DNA from: CAIJXB01 sp964439595
GTDB lineage: Bacteria > Chlamydiota > Chlamydiia > Chlamydiales > Rhabdochlamydiaceae
Assembly (NCBI GenBank): GCA_964439595.1
Contig: CAYTOK010000003.1
Location: 83,603 to 147,602, forward strand
Length of the DNA stretch: 64,000 bases
Direction: 5' to 3'
Positions 54,341-62,390 of the stretch are shown piece after piece. How positions within the stretch are numbered: the first letter of the stretch is position 1; each line of letters starts with the position of its first letter. The notes beneath the pieces are model-generated. The model worked only from the letters and a program-made list of their open reading frames with translations, ran no database searches and was not told where the DNA came from. The position numbers were made by a program, and so were the translations under genes.

Positions 54341-55287
54341 GAATTGTTTTTTTTGGCACATCTGCTTTTTCTGCTGCTATTTTGTGTGCGTTGCACAAGT
54401 TAAGCTATGATATTGTGGGTATTGTAACTCGTCCGGATAGACCTCAGGGAAGAAATCTTTTTTTAAAACCTTCTGCTGTTAAAGAGTATGCCCTAGAGTC
54501 CTTACCGCATGTGCCTGTTTTTCAGCCGGAAAAAGCCTCCACGGAAGAGTTCGCTGAAAAGTTAAGGAATTTAGCTCCAGATCTTTTTTTGGTCGTTGCT
54601 TATGGAGAAATTTTAAGACAAAATATTTTATCGATCCCTAAAAAAGCTTGTATAAATATTCATACAAGTCTTCTTCCTAAGTATAGGGGAGCCTCTCCTA
54701 TTCAAGCGGCCCTTTTACAAGGAGATAATGTCACCGGTGTGACATTCATGGAAATGGCTTTAAAAATGGATGCGGGAGATATCTTAAAGCAAGAAAGCGT
54801 TTGTATTCCTTCTGATATGACTGTAAAAGAGCTAGAAGAAGCTCTTTGTCAAACTGCAATACAAGCTCTTCCAGAGTTTTTGCAAAATTTTGACGCCTAT
54901 TATTTGCAAAAAAAACCGCAGGATGACTCTTTAGCTACGTTTGTTTCTAAGATCACTCCAGCTGATTGCATTCCTGATTGGAACCGCTCTGCAGAGGAAA
55001 TTCATAATCAAATTAGAGCCTTGTCCCCATACCCTGGAGTTTTTATTCAAATACGATTAGGGGATGAGATAAAGAGACTTAAAATTTTAGCTTCTAAAGT
55101 GGAAGAAGGTAAAATAGAATCTATGCAGTTGCCAGGATCCCTTTATGTTGACAAATTTAATATAAAAATTAGTTGTCAAAAAGGCGTGCTGTCCCTTCTT
55201 CAAGTGCAATTAGAGGGTAAAAAATCTTTGAAAACAGAAGAATTTCTCCGGGGAATGTCAAAACATTTTTCACTTCAAAATAAATAA
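54337..55287 (+). CDS. fmt: Methionyl-tRNA formyltransferase
   Basis: Formylates initiator Met-tRNA. The 316-residue protein begins LRIVFFGTSAFSAAILCAL and contains SLLPKYRGASPIQAALLQGD, with the formyl-transfer Asn-His-Asp equivalents (NIHTSLLPKYRG, MDAGDIL), then a C-terminal tRNA-binding barrel. The frame extends upstream to 54223 inside lpxA, but TTG 54337, overlapping the lpxA stop (TTGA) and preceded by GAAGGGG, gives the family N-terminus and normal length. Last gene of the lpx operon. Confidence 0.93.
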   Translation: MRIVFFGTSAFSAAILCALHKLSYDIVGIVTRPDRPQGRNLFLKPSAVKEYALESLPHVPVFQPEKASTEEFAEKLRNLAPDLFLVVAYGEILRQNILSIPKKACINIHTSLLPKYRGASPIQAALLQGDNVTGVTFMEMALKMDAGDILKQESVCIPSDMTVKELEEALCQTAIQALPEFLQNFDAYYLQKKPQDDSLATFVSKITPADCIPDWNRSAEEIHNQIRALSPYPGVFIQIRLGDEIKRLKILASKVEEGKIESMQLPGSLYVDKFNIKISCQKGVLSLLQVQLEGKKSLKTEEFLRGMSKHFSLQNK

Positions 55288-55394
55288 TTTATTAAGAAAT
55301 TGTATTCTTTATTTTTATCCTATTTTTGATTTACATAAATCTTGTTTTTGATTATGCTGGTCATTTCATTAAGATATAATTAAGGAGGTTAAAA

Positions 55395-56339
55395 ATGTTT
55401 CCTTTACAAATGAGAGGTCCTTTAAATGGGGTTGGTAATTATCAAGCTTTTTCTTTGCGACCTAATGAGCAAAGTTTTACTGCATATAGAGTTACCTATG
55501 AGACTTTACAGAAATTAGGCGAAGAGTTTTTTGGTAGAGCGTCTAAAGCTTTTGCTAATTTATATACAGTTTTAAAAGCGCCCCTTGACTGTGTTCTTTC
55601 TCCTCTTTCTGTGTATCTAAATTATAATATACCTTCTTTAGATAGCGTTAGTAAGGTGATAAAAAATCCTTTAAAAGGATTTTCTGCGACTTTAGGCATG
55701 CCGGAAGCTTTGCAAAAAACAGCTGCTAAAGTGAATATAGCAGCTGGAGCTATTGTATGTTCTTTACAAGGGCAAAGATGTAATGCTAATGGTCGAGTTG
55801 GTCAAATGGTAGGTGAAGGAGCGGCCAGCCATTTTGTAGAAGAATCTTATGATTGGAGATGGTTTGTGACTCCTTATTCTGGTTGGACATTTAATGACAA
55901 CCAAGTAGGTAAAAAGGTTTCTGATGCCTTTGGAGAGTTTGCAGGATTTGTGAATAAGTCCTATGATACTCTTTGTTTTGCAGAAGTTACTTTAGAATTC
56001 GGTTGGCTAAATATTGCAAAGCCGTATTTTCCAGTTAGTATGGGATTCCTTGGAGCCGGGTCGATTGTTCGAGGATATTCTAGCTATAATAAAAGGCAAG
56101 CGGAGCTTGCTGAGTATAATAACGGCGCTTTAGCATTAGCTGATCGTAATGCTGCCGGAGAAAGAGCTTTAACTGAAGGGATTAAAACGGTTGATGCTGT
56201 TTGCATGACTGTATTTGCAGGATTGATCTTAGCTAGTGCTCCGTTTACTTACGCTCTTCCGGCTCTTGCGCTTGGTTCAGCCTTGAAAGTAATTAAAACG
56301 GTGCGAGAGCTTCCGCCGGTTGAGGCTCTTCCGGTTTAG
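55395..56339 (+). CDS. Inclusion-protein-like hypothetical at the Cap1/CT529 locus (first copy)
   Basis: A 314-residue protein with an AAGGAGG ribosome site. No signal peptide. Mostly mildly hydrophobic, Gly/Ala-rich; two segments stand out, residues about 210-232 (PYFPVSMGFLGAGSIVRGY) and 275-300 (VCMTVFAGLILASAPFTYAL), separated by a charged, Ala-rich linker (QAELAEYNNGALALADRNAA). In C. trachomatis the gene between fmt and rplC is CT529 (Cap1), an inclusion-membrane protein with a similar hydrophobic-charged-hydrophobic layout. Equivalence is inferred from locus and shape, not from alignment. Confidence 0.65.
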   Translation: MFPLQMRGPLNGVGNYQAFSLRPNEQSFTAYRVTYETLQKLGEEFFGRASKAFANLYTVLKAPLDCVLSPLSVYLNYNIPSLDSVSKVIKNPLKGFSATLGMPEALQKTAAKVNIAAGAIVCSLQGQRCNANGRVGQMVGEGAASHFVEESYDWRWFVTPYSGWTFNDNQVGKKVSDAFGEFAGFVNKSYDTLCFAEVTLEFGWLNIAKPYFPVSMGFLGAGSIVRGYSSYNKRQAELAEYNNGALALADRNAAGERALTEGIKTVDAVCMTVFAGLILASAPFTYALPALALGSALKVIKTVRELPPVEALPV

Positions 56340-56409
56340 GTTTAAAGTAGATGTTTTGTCATGAAAGGGGTATTTAAAGGTAAGTATCCTAATTATTAAA
56401 TAATAATAT

Positions 56410-56437
56410 AGCGCAAAAATAGATTTATTTTTGCGCT
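56410..56437 (+). terminator. 12-bp hairpin between the two Cap1-locus genes
   Basis: AGCGCAAAAATA (56410-56421) pairs perfectly with TATTTTTGCGCT (56426-56437) around a 4-base loop. It ends 19 bases before the next ATG. With only CTTAAA after it, it could be a terminator using the T run in its own 3' arm, or a structured leader of the second gene. Confidence 0.5.
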
Positions 56438-56456
56438 CTTAAAAAGGAATGATTTT

Positions 56457-57152
56457 ATGAGTTGTGTATCTGGATTTGTGGATTCTGTTAGTTCTTATAT
56501 CCCGGAGTCATTGAAAACATTTGCGGGAAAATTTAATTGTAAAGACTCAGCTCTCGGCGCGGATGTAGTTGCTCTTGGTGCAGATTGGAGTGTAGAGTGT
56601 GGTTTTTATCCTCAAGCGGCTGAAGCTGCTAAACGTATAGCTAAGGTTGCAAGTGTTGCTCTTGATGTGCCAGGGACAGTAGAAAATGTAACAAGTTTAT
56701 GGACTGCTGACTCTTGGAAGAGCCGTTTTGTTGGTGTATTTGATGTGACTTGTAACTTCTTTCATGCAGGAGCTAACTTAGCTGCTGCAAGCCTTTTGCC
56801 TGATAATATGGTAAAAGCTGTTGAAGGTATTGAGGGAGGCTTAACTGCTGCTGAAACGGGAAGAGCAACTATGGAATCAGGTGAATTGCGTCTTTTTAAC
56901 ACCTGGACAAACTCTTTTAGAGCTCTTTTGAAGCTTATAGAAATTGCTGCTTTTGCTGCTTTAGGGATTACTGCAGTGGCTGCTTTTGTTCCAGCTGTTG
57001 CAGCAGTGGGAGTTCCTGTTTTGTCTGGACTTGCTGCTTTAGAGTTGACTTCTTTTGGAGTAGGAGCTAAGCTTCTTTTGCGACTGCTTCCTGAGAATAC
57101 GCCGGACCCAATTGCTCCCCAGCAGAAAGGGACCGAGGAAATAGACGGATAA
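56457..57152 (+). CDS. Inclusion-protein-like hypothetical at the Cap1/CT529 locus (second copy)
   Basis: A 231-residue protein starting after AAAAAGGA. No signal peptide. The N-terminal half is Ala/Val-rich helix (EAAKRIAKVASVALDVPGTV, FVGVFDVTCNFFHAGANLAA), and the C-terminal third holds a long hydrophobic region, residues about 160-205 (IEIAAFAALGITAVAAFVPA, VAAVGVPVLSGLAALEL). The architecture parallels the preceding gene, suggesting a diverged paralogue pair. Candidate Inc protein by position and shape; no known domain. Confidence 0.63.
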   Translation: MSCVSGFVDSVSSYIPESLKTFAGKFNCKDSALGADVVALGADWSVECGFYPQAAEAAKRIAKVASVALDVPGTVENVTSLWTADSWKSRFVGVFDVTCNFFHAGANLAAASLLPDNMVKAVEGIEGGLTAAETGRATMESGELRLFNTWTNSFRALLKLIEIAAFAALGITAVAAFVPAVAAVGVPVLSGLAALELTSFGVGAKLLLRLLPENTPDPIAPQQKGTEEIDG

Positions 57153-57162
57153 GTAGTAAAAA

Positions 57163-57525
57163 GTGAAAAGCAATAAGTTATTTTTTAGAGAATGGTTTGT
57201 TGTTTTTTTAGTTGCATTGATAGCCTTTCTTCTTGTTTTTTCTCAAAACTCTCTTGTTTTATACAGAGGCTTTGGTGAGAAGAAAGGTTTTTGTACGGTG
57301 AGTGATCGAAAGAAAATTCAGATTACAGTTTCAGGAGCTGTAGAGTTTCCTGGGGTGTATGATGTTGATTCAGGGATATCCATCGGGTCTATACTTAAGC
57401 TTGCAGGGCTTAAGTCTTCTGCCGATAAGAAAGCTCTTTATATGAAGAAAACTGTGTTTAACTCATGTAAATTGCAGGTTCCTGAAAAAATAAGTAAAAA
57501 AGAGAAGAAAAAAAAACCGCGTTGA
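57163..57525 (+). CDS. Membrane-anchored SLBB-domain protein
   Basis: A 120-residue protein: a basic N-terminus, one membrane segment (residues 11-33), a short linker, then an SLBB/ComEA-like beta-grasp domain (residues 50-85: ITVSGAVEFPGVYDVDSGIS, IGSILKLAGL) and a very basic tail (KKEKKKKPR). SLBB domains bind soluble ligands or act in polysaccharide export and competence systems, but here there is nothing else attached. GTG 57163 has no strong ribosome site; the gene starts 10 bases after the previous stop and is probably co-transcribed. Confidence 0.65.
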   Translation: MKSNKLFFREWFVVFLVALIAFLLVFSQNSLVLYRGFGEKKGFCTVSDRKKIQITVSGAVEFPGVYDVDSGISIGSILKLAGLKSSADKKALYMKKTVFNSCKLQVPEKISKKEKKKKPR

Positions 57526-57551
57526 GTTAAGATGTCTTCTGCCAGTCGTTT

Positions 57552-57577
57552 AATCCGAATTTATTGTCGGATTTTAT
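57552..57577 (+). terminator. Weak intrinsic terminator before the ribosomal operon
   Basis: AATCCGA (57552-57558) pairs with TCGGATT (57567-57573) around an 8-base loop, followed by TTAT, 26 bases after the SLBB gene stop. Confidence 0.45.
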
Positions 57578-57651
57578 AGGTTAGAGCTCCCTCGGGGATT
57601 TTGGAATCGGATTTTTTGATTGTGCAAAAAAGCACTTTTTTGATAGCCTTT

Positions 57652-57679
57652 TTGCTTTGGCCTTTTGGCGCGGTATTTT
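57652..57679 (+). promoter_or_regulatory. Possible promoter of the ribosomal protein operon
   Basis: TTGCTT (57652-57657) and TATTTT (57674-57679) are 16 bases apart, about 85 bases before rplC. A GTGC/GCAC mini-hairpin followed by six T (57622-57641) lies just upstream. Boxes are imperfect; placement is tentative. Confidence 0.35.
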
Positions 57680-57763
57680 ACATAGGGAATGCTGTCCTAG
57701 TCGTGTACGAAAATGGCAGGTGGAAAGTTTAAATAGCGAATTATCAGTTGGATAGGGTATTTT

Positions 57764-58426
57764 ATGAGCCTAAAGTTAATGGGTAGAAAGAAAGGGATGA
57801 TGCAAATATTTGATCGCGATGGCAATATTGTTGTTTGCACCGTGATTCATGCGGAACCGAATGTGATTTCTCGAGTGATTACAAAAGAGAAAGAAGGATA
57901 TAATGCAGTACAATTAGCTGCGTTTAAATTGTCTGCGTCTAAGAAAAAGAACATTTCCAAGCCGGTCAGAGAGGCATTTGTCTTAAAAAATATAGAGCCA
58001 AGAAGAAAGTTGAAAGAGTCTAGGGTGGCTGATGTGTCAGCCTACGCTGAAGGACAAGAGATTGGTGTAGGTTATTTTTCTGACGCTACTTATCTTGATG
58101 TGTGTGGTATTTCCAAGGGAAAAGGGCACCAAGGTGTTATAAAAAGGCATAATTTTGCAGGAGGCCCTGCCGCGCATGGATCTGGTTTTCATAGACATGG
58201 TGGTTCTTGCGGTATGAGAAGTTCTCCTGGTAGATGTTTACCCGGGCAAAAAAAATCAGGGCATATGGGTGCAGAAAAAGTAACTGTGCAAAATTTACGT
58301 TTAGTGAAGGTAGATGAAGAGAAACAGGTAATTCTCGTTGAAGGAGCCGTTCCAGGTGCCAATGAGTCTATTGTTTACATAGCTAAAGCAATAAAGAAAA
58401 CTGCTCTCAAGATGAAAAAGAAATAG
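57764..58426 (+). CDS. rplC: 50S ribosomal protein L3
   Basis: Early-assembly 23S-binding protein near the peptidyl transferase centre; 220 residues, with GRKKGMMQIFD at the start, the long internal loop KRHNFAGGPAAHGSGFHRHG and GRCLPGQKKSGHMGAEKVT. First gene of the operon here: rpsJ (S10), which usually precedes it, is absent, as in other chlamydiae where S10 lies beside fusA. The upstream 238 bases hold the leader. Confidence 0.97.
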   Translation: MSLKLMGRKKGMMQIFDRDGNIVVCTVIHAEPNVISRVITKEKEGYNAVQLAAFKLSASKKKNISKPVREAFVLKNIEPRRKLKESRVADVSAYAEGQEIGVGYFSDATYLDVCGISKGKGHQGVIKRHNFAGGPAAHGSGFHRHGGSCGMRSSPGRCLPGQKKSGHMGAEKVTVQNLRLVKVDEEKQVILVEGAVPGANESIVYIAKAIKKTALKMKKK

Positions 58427-58437
58427 AGGTTTGAACT

Positions 58438-59217
58438 GTGGCTAATATTAAAAAATACAATCTCAGCGGAGAACAGATAGGAGAGCTTTCTTTAGACGAT
58501 ACTCTTTTACAGGGTGGAGCAAATCCGCAGATGATTAAAGATTATTTGGTTGCTTATCGCGCTAATCAAAGACAATGGTCCGCCAATACAAAAACGCGGG
58601 CTGAAGTAAACCATTCTGGGCAAAAACCCCATCCTCAAAAAGGAACGGGTCGAGCTAGACAAGGGTATCTTGGATCTCCTCAATATAAAGGGGGAGGACG
58701 AGTTTTCGGTCCTAGACCTAAATTTGATCAACATGTGAAGTTGAACAAAAAAGAAAAAAGGGCTGTTATTAAAACTTTGTTAGCGCAAAAAATTCAAGAG
58801 CAACATGTTCATGTTCTTTCTATAGAAGGGCTAAACGCTCCGAAAACAAAAAGCGTTGTAGAGTTTCTTAAGAAACTAAATCTAGCGCAAAAAAGAGTGC
58901 TTTTTTTAGCAGAAGATATTTGTCTTTCTAAAGTGATTCCTATGGATGAAGAGTTAGATGAAGTGCTTTCTTCTACAGAAGATATGCAGCCTGATGAGGC
59001 CGAAAAAACTATAACAAGTTTAATTGACAAACAAGATGAAGAGTGTTCTTTGTTATTTGGAAAAAGAGACTGTATTTTTAGAAGCGTTAGGAATATTCCT
59101 AAAGTGTCTTTTGCTCTTTTGCCAAATGTAAATGGGTATGAAGTCATTTTGCATCAGGATATCGTACTTCTTGATGGTCCAGTTGATCAACTAATTGCAG
59201 CTTTAGGAGGAAATTAA
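58438..59217 (+). CDS. rplD: 50S ribosomal protein L4 with acidic insertion
   Basis: 23S-binding exit-tunnel protein; in some bacteria L4 also represses its own operon. Seen: NTKTRAEVNHSGQKPHPQKG, the tunnel loop GTGRARQGYLGSPQYKGGGR and the C-terminal LLDGPVDQLIAALGGN. At 259 residues it exceeds E. coli L4 (201). The excess is an acidic segment at about residues 160-215 (MDEELDEVLSSTEDMQPDEA, LIDKQDEECSLLF) before NIPKVSFALLPNVNGYE. GTG start at 58438. Confidence 0.96.
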   Translation: MANIKKYNLSGEQIGELSLDDTLLQGGANPQMIKDYLVAYRANQRQWSANTKTRAEVNHSGQKPHPQKGTGRARQGYLGSPQYKGGGRVFGPRPKFDQHVKLNKKEKRAVIKTLLAQKIQEQHVHVLSIEGLNAPKTKSVVEFLKKLNLAQKRVLFLAEDICLSKVIPMDEELDEVLSSTEDMQPDEAEKTITSLIDKQDEECSLLFGKRDCIFRSVRNIPKVSFALLPNVNGYEVILHQDIVLLDGPVDQLIAALGGN

Positions 59218-59218
59218 T

Positions 59219-59557
59219 ATGAATAATAAGACTCCTTACGATATCATTAAACGTCGCTATGTGACGGAAAAGACAGAGATGCTGCTCAGTTTGAAAGAAA
59301 AAGACAATAAGCCTTCCATCGCTAAATTTAAAAAGCCTAAATATGTTTTTATCGTAGACGGCCAGGCAAATAAGATGGAAATCGCTTCTGCTTTAGAGTT
59401 TATTTACGCAGAATCTAAAATTCACGTTGTTTCTGTGAATATCATTAATGCGAAAAGAAAGCGTAGAGTGATCAGAGGAAAGGTTGGATTTAGACCAGGA
59501 TTCAAAAAGGCTATCGTGACGCTTAGAGCTGAAGATGCAATTCCAGAGAATGTATAA
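59219..59557 (+). CDS. rplW: 50S ribosomal protein L23
   Basis: Tunnel-exit protein that docks trigger factor and SRP. The 112-residue protein contains YDIIKRRYVTEKTEMLLSL and KYVFIVDGQANKMEIASALE, with KRKRRVIRGKVGFRPGFKKA at the C-terminal side. ATG 59219 follows AGGAGG and comes 1 base after the rplD stop. Confidence 0.95.
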   Translation: MNNKTPYDIIKRRYVTEKTEMLLSLKEKDNKPSIAKFKKPKYVFIVDGQANKMEIASALEFIYAESKIHVVSVNIINAKRKRRVIRGKVGFRPGFKKAIVTLRAEDAIPENV

Positions 59558-59573
59558 GATAAGGTAATTAACT

Positions 59574-60419
59574 ATGACTAAAAAATTTCGTCCCATAACA
59601 CCGGGTCAAAGACATTTGGTTTTGAATAGCACAAGCGAGTTAACTCGTGGGCTTGGAACATCAAAAAGAGCTGCTCCTGAGCCGGAAAAGTCTTTGCTAG
59701 TGAAGAAAGTGGTAACTAATGGACGTAATCACCACGGACATATAACCTGCCGACATAAAGGTGGGGGACATAAAAGAGCGTATCGATTAGTTGATTTTAA
59801 AAGGGATAAAGAAAGTGTCCCCGCTTCTGTTGCTTCTATAGAGTATGATCCTAACAGATCTGCGCATATTGCTCTTTTGCATTATGCAGATGGTGAAAAA
59901 AGATACATCATTGCTCCTCAGGGTTTGAAGCATGGAGATACAGTTATTTCAGGAGAAGATGCTCCTTTTGAAGTCGGTTGCTCCATGAAGTTGAAAGCAA
60001 TGCCTCTTGGTTCTGTGATCCATAATCTGGAACTTGTTCCTGGTAGGGGTGCAAAGCTTGTAAGATCTGCGGGTCTTTCAGCTCAACTTATGGCTAAAAG
60101 TGGTGGATATGCCACTATTAGAATGCCTTCAGGCGAGATTCGCATGATTAATGATGATTGTAGAGCTACTTTTGGAGCTATATCTAATCCAGAGTGGAAT
60201 CTACGAGCTGAAGGAAAAGCTGGTAGAATGCGTTGGAGAGGCGTACGCCCAACAGTTAGGGGTACGGCGATGAATCCTGTGGACCACCCTCACGGTGGTG
60301 GAGAAGGGAAGCATAAAGGACATAATCCGCAAACTCCTTGGGCTCAGTACACGAAAGGGTTTAAAACCCGATCGAAACGAAAGACGAATAAATGGATTGT
60401 TAAAGATCGTAGGAAATAG
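59574..60419 (+). CDS. rplB: 50S ribosomal protein L2
   Basis: Core 23S-binding protein needed for subunit association and peptidyl transfer. The 281-residue protein shows the GRNHHGHITCRHKGGGHKR block, the VIHNLELVPGRGAKLVRSAG segment and the C-terminal MNPVDHPHGGGEGKHKG with the essential His. Length and motifs are normal. Confidence 0.97.
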   Translation: MTKKFRPITPGQRHLVLNSTSELTRGLGTSKRAAPEPEKSLLVKKVVTNGRNHHGHITCRHKGGGHKRAYRLVDFKRDKESVPASVASIEYDPNRSAHIALLHYADGEKRYIIAPQGLKHGDTVISGEDAPFEVGCSMKLKAMPLGSVIHNLELVPGRGAKLVRSAGLSAQLMAKSGGYATIRMPSGEIRMINDDCRATFGAISNPEWNLRAEGKAGRMRWRGVRPTVRGTAMNPVDHPHGGGEGKHKGHNPQTPWAQYTKGFKTRSKRKTNKWIVKDRRK

Positions 60420-60427
60420 AGGAATTT

Positions 60428-60706
60428 ATGGGAAGATCGCTGAGAAAAGGTCCTTTTGTAGACCATCATTTACATGCAAAAGTAAGTAAGCTGAATCGAA
60501 CAGACTCTAAAAAATCGATCAAAACGTGGTCTAGACGTTCTATGATAACACCTGAAATGGTAGGACATACATTTGATGTTCATAATGGCAAAAAATTTAT
60601 TGCCGTATTTGTTTCAGAAAATATGGTAGGGCATAGACTCGGAGAGTTTTCTCCAACACGTACTTTTAAGGGACATGGGTCTAAGAAAACAGCAGACTCT
60701 AAGTAA
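60428..60706 (+). CDS. rpsS: 30S ribosomal protein S19
   Basis: Head protein of the small subunit. The 92-residue protein has SLRKGPFVDHHLHAKV, IKTWSRRSMITPEMVGHTFD and HRLGEFSPTRTFKGHGSKK. ATG 60428 follows GAGGAA; 8 bases after rplB. Confidence 0.97.
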   Translation: MGRSLRKGPFVDHHLHAKVSKLNRTDSKKSIKTWSRRSMITPEMVGHTFDVHNGKKFIAVFVSENMVGHRLGEFSPTRTFKGHGSKKTADSK

Positions 60707-60720
60707 GGAAAGAAAAATTT

Positions 60721-61056
60721 ATGCAAACTGCTAAGTCAATTACGAAAAGTGTCAGGGTGCCTCCGCGTAAAGCAAGGCTGGCTGCTGATTTAATTAGAGG
60801 ATTGAGTGTAGAAGCGGCAGCGCTGCAGCTTTCAGTATCTAGTCTTAAAGCAGGTAGACTGCTTGGGAAAACACTGAAAAGCGCAGTAGCTAATGCAGAA
60901 ACTCAGTTGAAGTTACGAAGACAAGATCTGACAGTCCAGGAAGTTAGAGTAGATGCAGGTCCTGTGTTTAAAAGATCGAAATCTAAAAGCAAGGGTGGGC
61001 AGGTGCCTGTCATGAAAAGGACTAGTCATTTTACTGTCGTGGTTGCGGCAAAATAA
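60721..61056 (+). CDS. rplV: 50S ribosomal protein L22
   Basis: Exit-tunnel protein, target of macrolide resistance changes in other bacteria. The 111-residue protein has VRVPPRKARLAADLIRG at the start, and the hairpin region with RVDAGPVFKRSKSKSKGGQV followed by KRTSHFTVVV. Preceded by GGAAAG. Confidence 0.96.
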   Translation: MQTAKSITKSVRVPPRKARLAADLIRGLSVEAAALQLSVSSLKAGRLLGKTLKSAVANAETQLKLRRQDLTVQEVRVDAGPVFKRSKSKSKGGQVPVMKRTSHFTVVVAAK

Positions 61057-61076
61057 CGGATGAGGAAGGAGAGCGA

Positions 61077-61733
61077 ATGGGACAAAAAACATCCCCTATT
61101 GGATTTCGATTAATACGAAATAAGAAATGGAAGTCAATTTGGTACGCTAACAAACAAGAGTTTGGAGATCAAATTGGTGAAGACAAGATGATACGAGACT
61201 ATCTTCTCGTAAAACCTTGTTGCGCTGGAGCTTCTCATTTTGCCATCAAACGTATGAGTGGTAAAGTAGAAGTGACAATTCACACTGCAAGACCAGGTCT
61301 TGTTATTGGGAAAAAAGGTGCTGAGATTGATTTTCTTAAGGCTGAGCTGCATAAGCTAACAGGAAAAGAAGTATGGATTGAAGTAGAAGAAGTTAAGCGT
61401 CCAGATTTAGATGCTAAAATTGTAGCAGATGGCATTGCAAAGCAATTAGAGAGAAGGGTTCCTTTTAGACGAGTTCTCAAAAAAGTAATGCAGGCTAGTA
61501 TGGATGCTGGAGCTGCAGGTATTAAAGTCCAAATCTCCGGCCGAGTAGGCGGAGCTGAGATTGCAAGAACGGAAGGGTATAAAGAGGGAAGAGTTCCTTT
61601 ACAAACCCTGCGAGCAGATATTGATTATGCGATGGGACGAGCCGAAACAACCTATGGATCTATTGGGGTGAAGGTTTGGGTCAATCGTGGAGAAGATGTG
61701 GTAGTAGTAACTAGACAAGCAGTGGGAGGCTAG
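61077..61733 (+). CDS. rpsC: 30S ribosomal protein S3
   Basis: mRNA-entry protein of the small subunit. The 218-residue protein has GQKTSPIGFRLIRNKKWKSI, the KH domain GLVIGKKGAEIDFLKAEL and the C-terminal domain QISGRVGGAEIARTEGYKEG with MGRAETTYGSIGVKVWVNRG. ATG 61077 is preceded by AAGGAGAG. Confidence 0.97.
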   Translation: MGQKTSPIGFRLIRNKKWKSIWYANKQEFGDQIGEDKMIRDYLLVKPCCAGASHFAIKRMSGKVEVTIHTARPGLVIGKKGAEIDFLKAELHKLTGKEVWIEVEEVKRPDLDAKIVADGIAKQLERRVPFRRVLKKVMQASMDAGAAGIKVQISGRVGGAEIARTEGYKEGRVPLQTLRADIDYAMGRAETTYGSIGVKVWVNRGEDVVVVTRQAVGG

Positions 61734-61737
61734 CACA

Positions 61738-62157
61738 ATGGCTTCAATACCAGTTCGTACAAAGTATAGAAAGATGCAAAAAGGCCATATGACAGGCCTT
61801 AGTAAAGCTGCACAGTTTATTGATTTCGGTGAGTTTGGAATGCAAGCTCTCGATAGAGGAAGAATTACACAGCAGCAAATCGAAGCATGTCGTGTAGCTA
61901 TTAATAGATATTTTAATCGACGAGGAAATGTTTGGATTCGAATTTTTCCGGATAAGTCGATCAGTAAGAAACCTGCTGAAACTCGTATGGGTAAAGGAAA
62001 GGGAGCTCCAGATCATTGGGCTGCTGTTATTCGTCCTGGAAGAATTTTATTTGAAGTAGGTAATGTTTCTGAAGAGGTTGCGCAAGAAGCTCTGAAGAGA
62101 GCGGCCGCTAAACTACCTATTCGGACACGATTTGTAAGAAGAGTGGAAAGGGTATAA
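61738..62157 (+). CDS. rplP: 50S ribosomal protein L16
   Basis: A-site tRNA-contacting protein of the large subunit, 139 residues. Seen: RTKYRKMQKGHMTGLSK, DRGRITQQQIEACRVAINR, WIRIFPDKSISKKPAETRMG and GKGAPDHWAAVIRPGRILFE. The Arg-rich RITQQQIEACR segment is the usual hydroxylation/tRNA contact region. Confidence 0.97.
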   Translation: MASIPVRTKYRKMQKGHMTGLSKAAQFIDFGEFGMQALDRGRITQQQIEACRVAINRYFNRRGNVWIRIFPDKSISKKPAETRMGKGKGAPDHWAAVIRPGRILFEVGNVSEEVAQEALKRAAAKLPIRTRFVRRVERV

Positions 62158-62168
62158 GGAGAGTAATT

Positions 62169-62390
62169 ATGGCAACTTCTAAAGAGTACATGGAACTGTC
62201 TATGGAAGAGCTTCAAGTAAAGAATTTGGAGCTTTCTAAAGAAATATTTAGCTTGAGAAGTGCGCTAGCTTCACAAAAGCTTGACAAACCTCATAAGATT
62301 AAATTGGCTAAGAAAGATAGAGCTCGTGTTTTAACAGTTCTTCGTGAAAAGCAGATATGTAAGGAGATAATGGACTATGTCGGAATGTAA
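62169..62390 (+). CDS. rpmC: 50S ribosomal protein L29
   Basis: Two-helix protein at the tunnel exit, 73 residues: ELSMEELQVKNLELSKEIFS, RSALASQKLDKPHKIKLAKK and ARVLTVLREKQ. Its last 14 bases overlap the start of rpsQ in another frame. Confidence 0.93.
   Translation: MATSKEYMELSMEELQVKNLELSKEIFSLRSALASQKLDKPHKIKLAKKDRARVLTVLREKQICKEIMDYVGM

Noticed and set aside
55375..55380. Perfect TATAAT upstream of the first Cap1-locus gene
   Set aside because: Transcription would start inside the AAGGAGG ribosome site, and no -35 box is at the right distance; a farther pair (TTGATT 55326, GATTAT 55350) is possible but weak.
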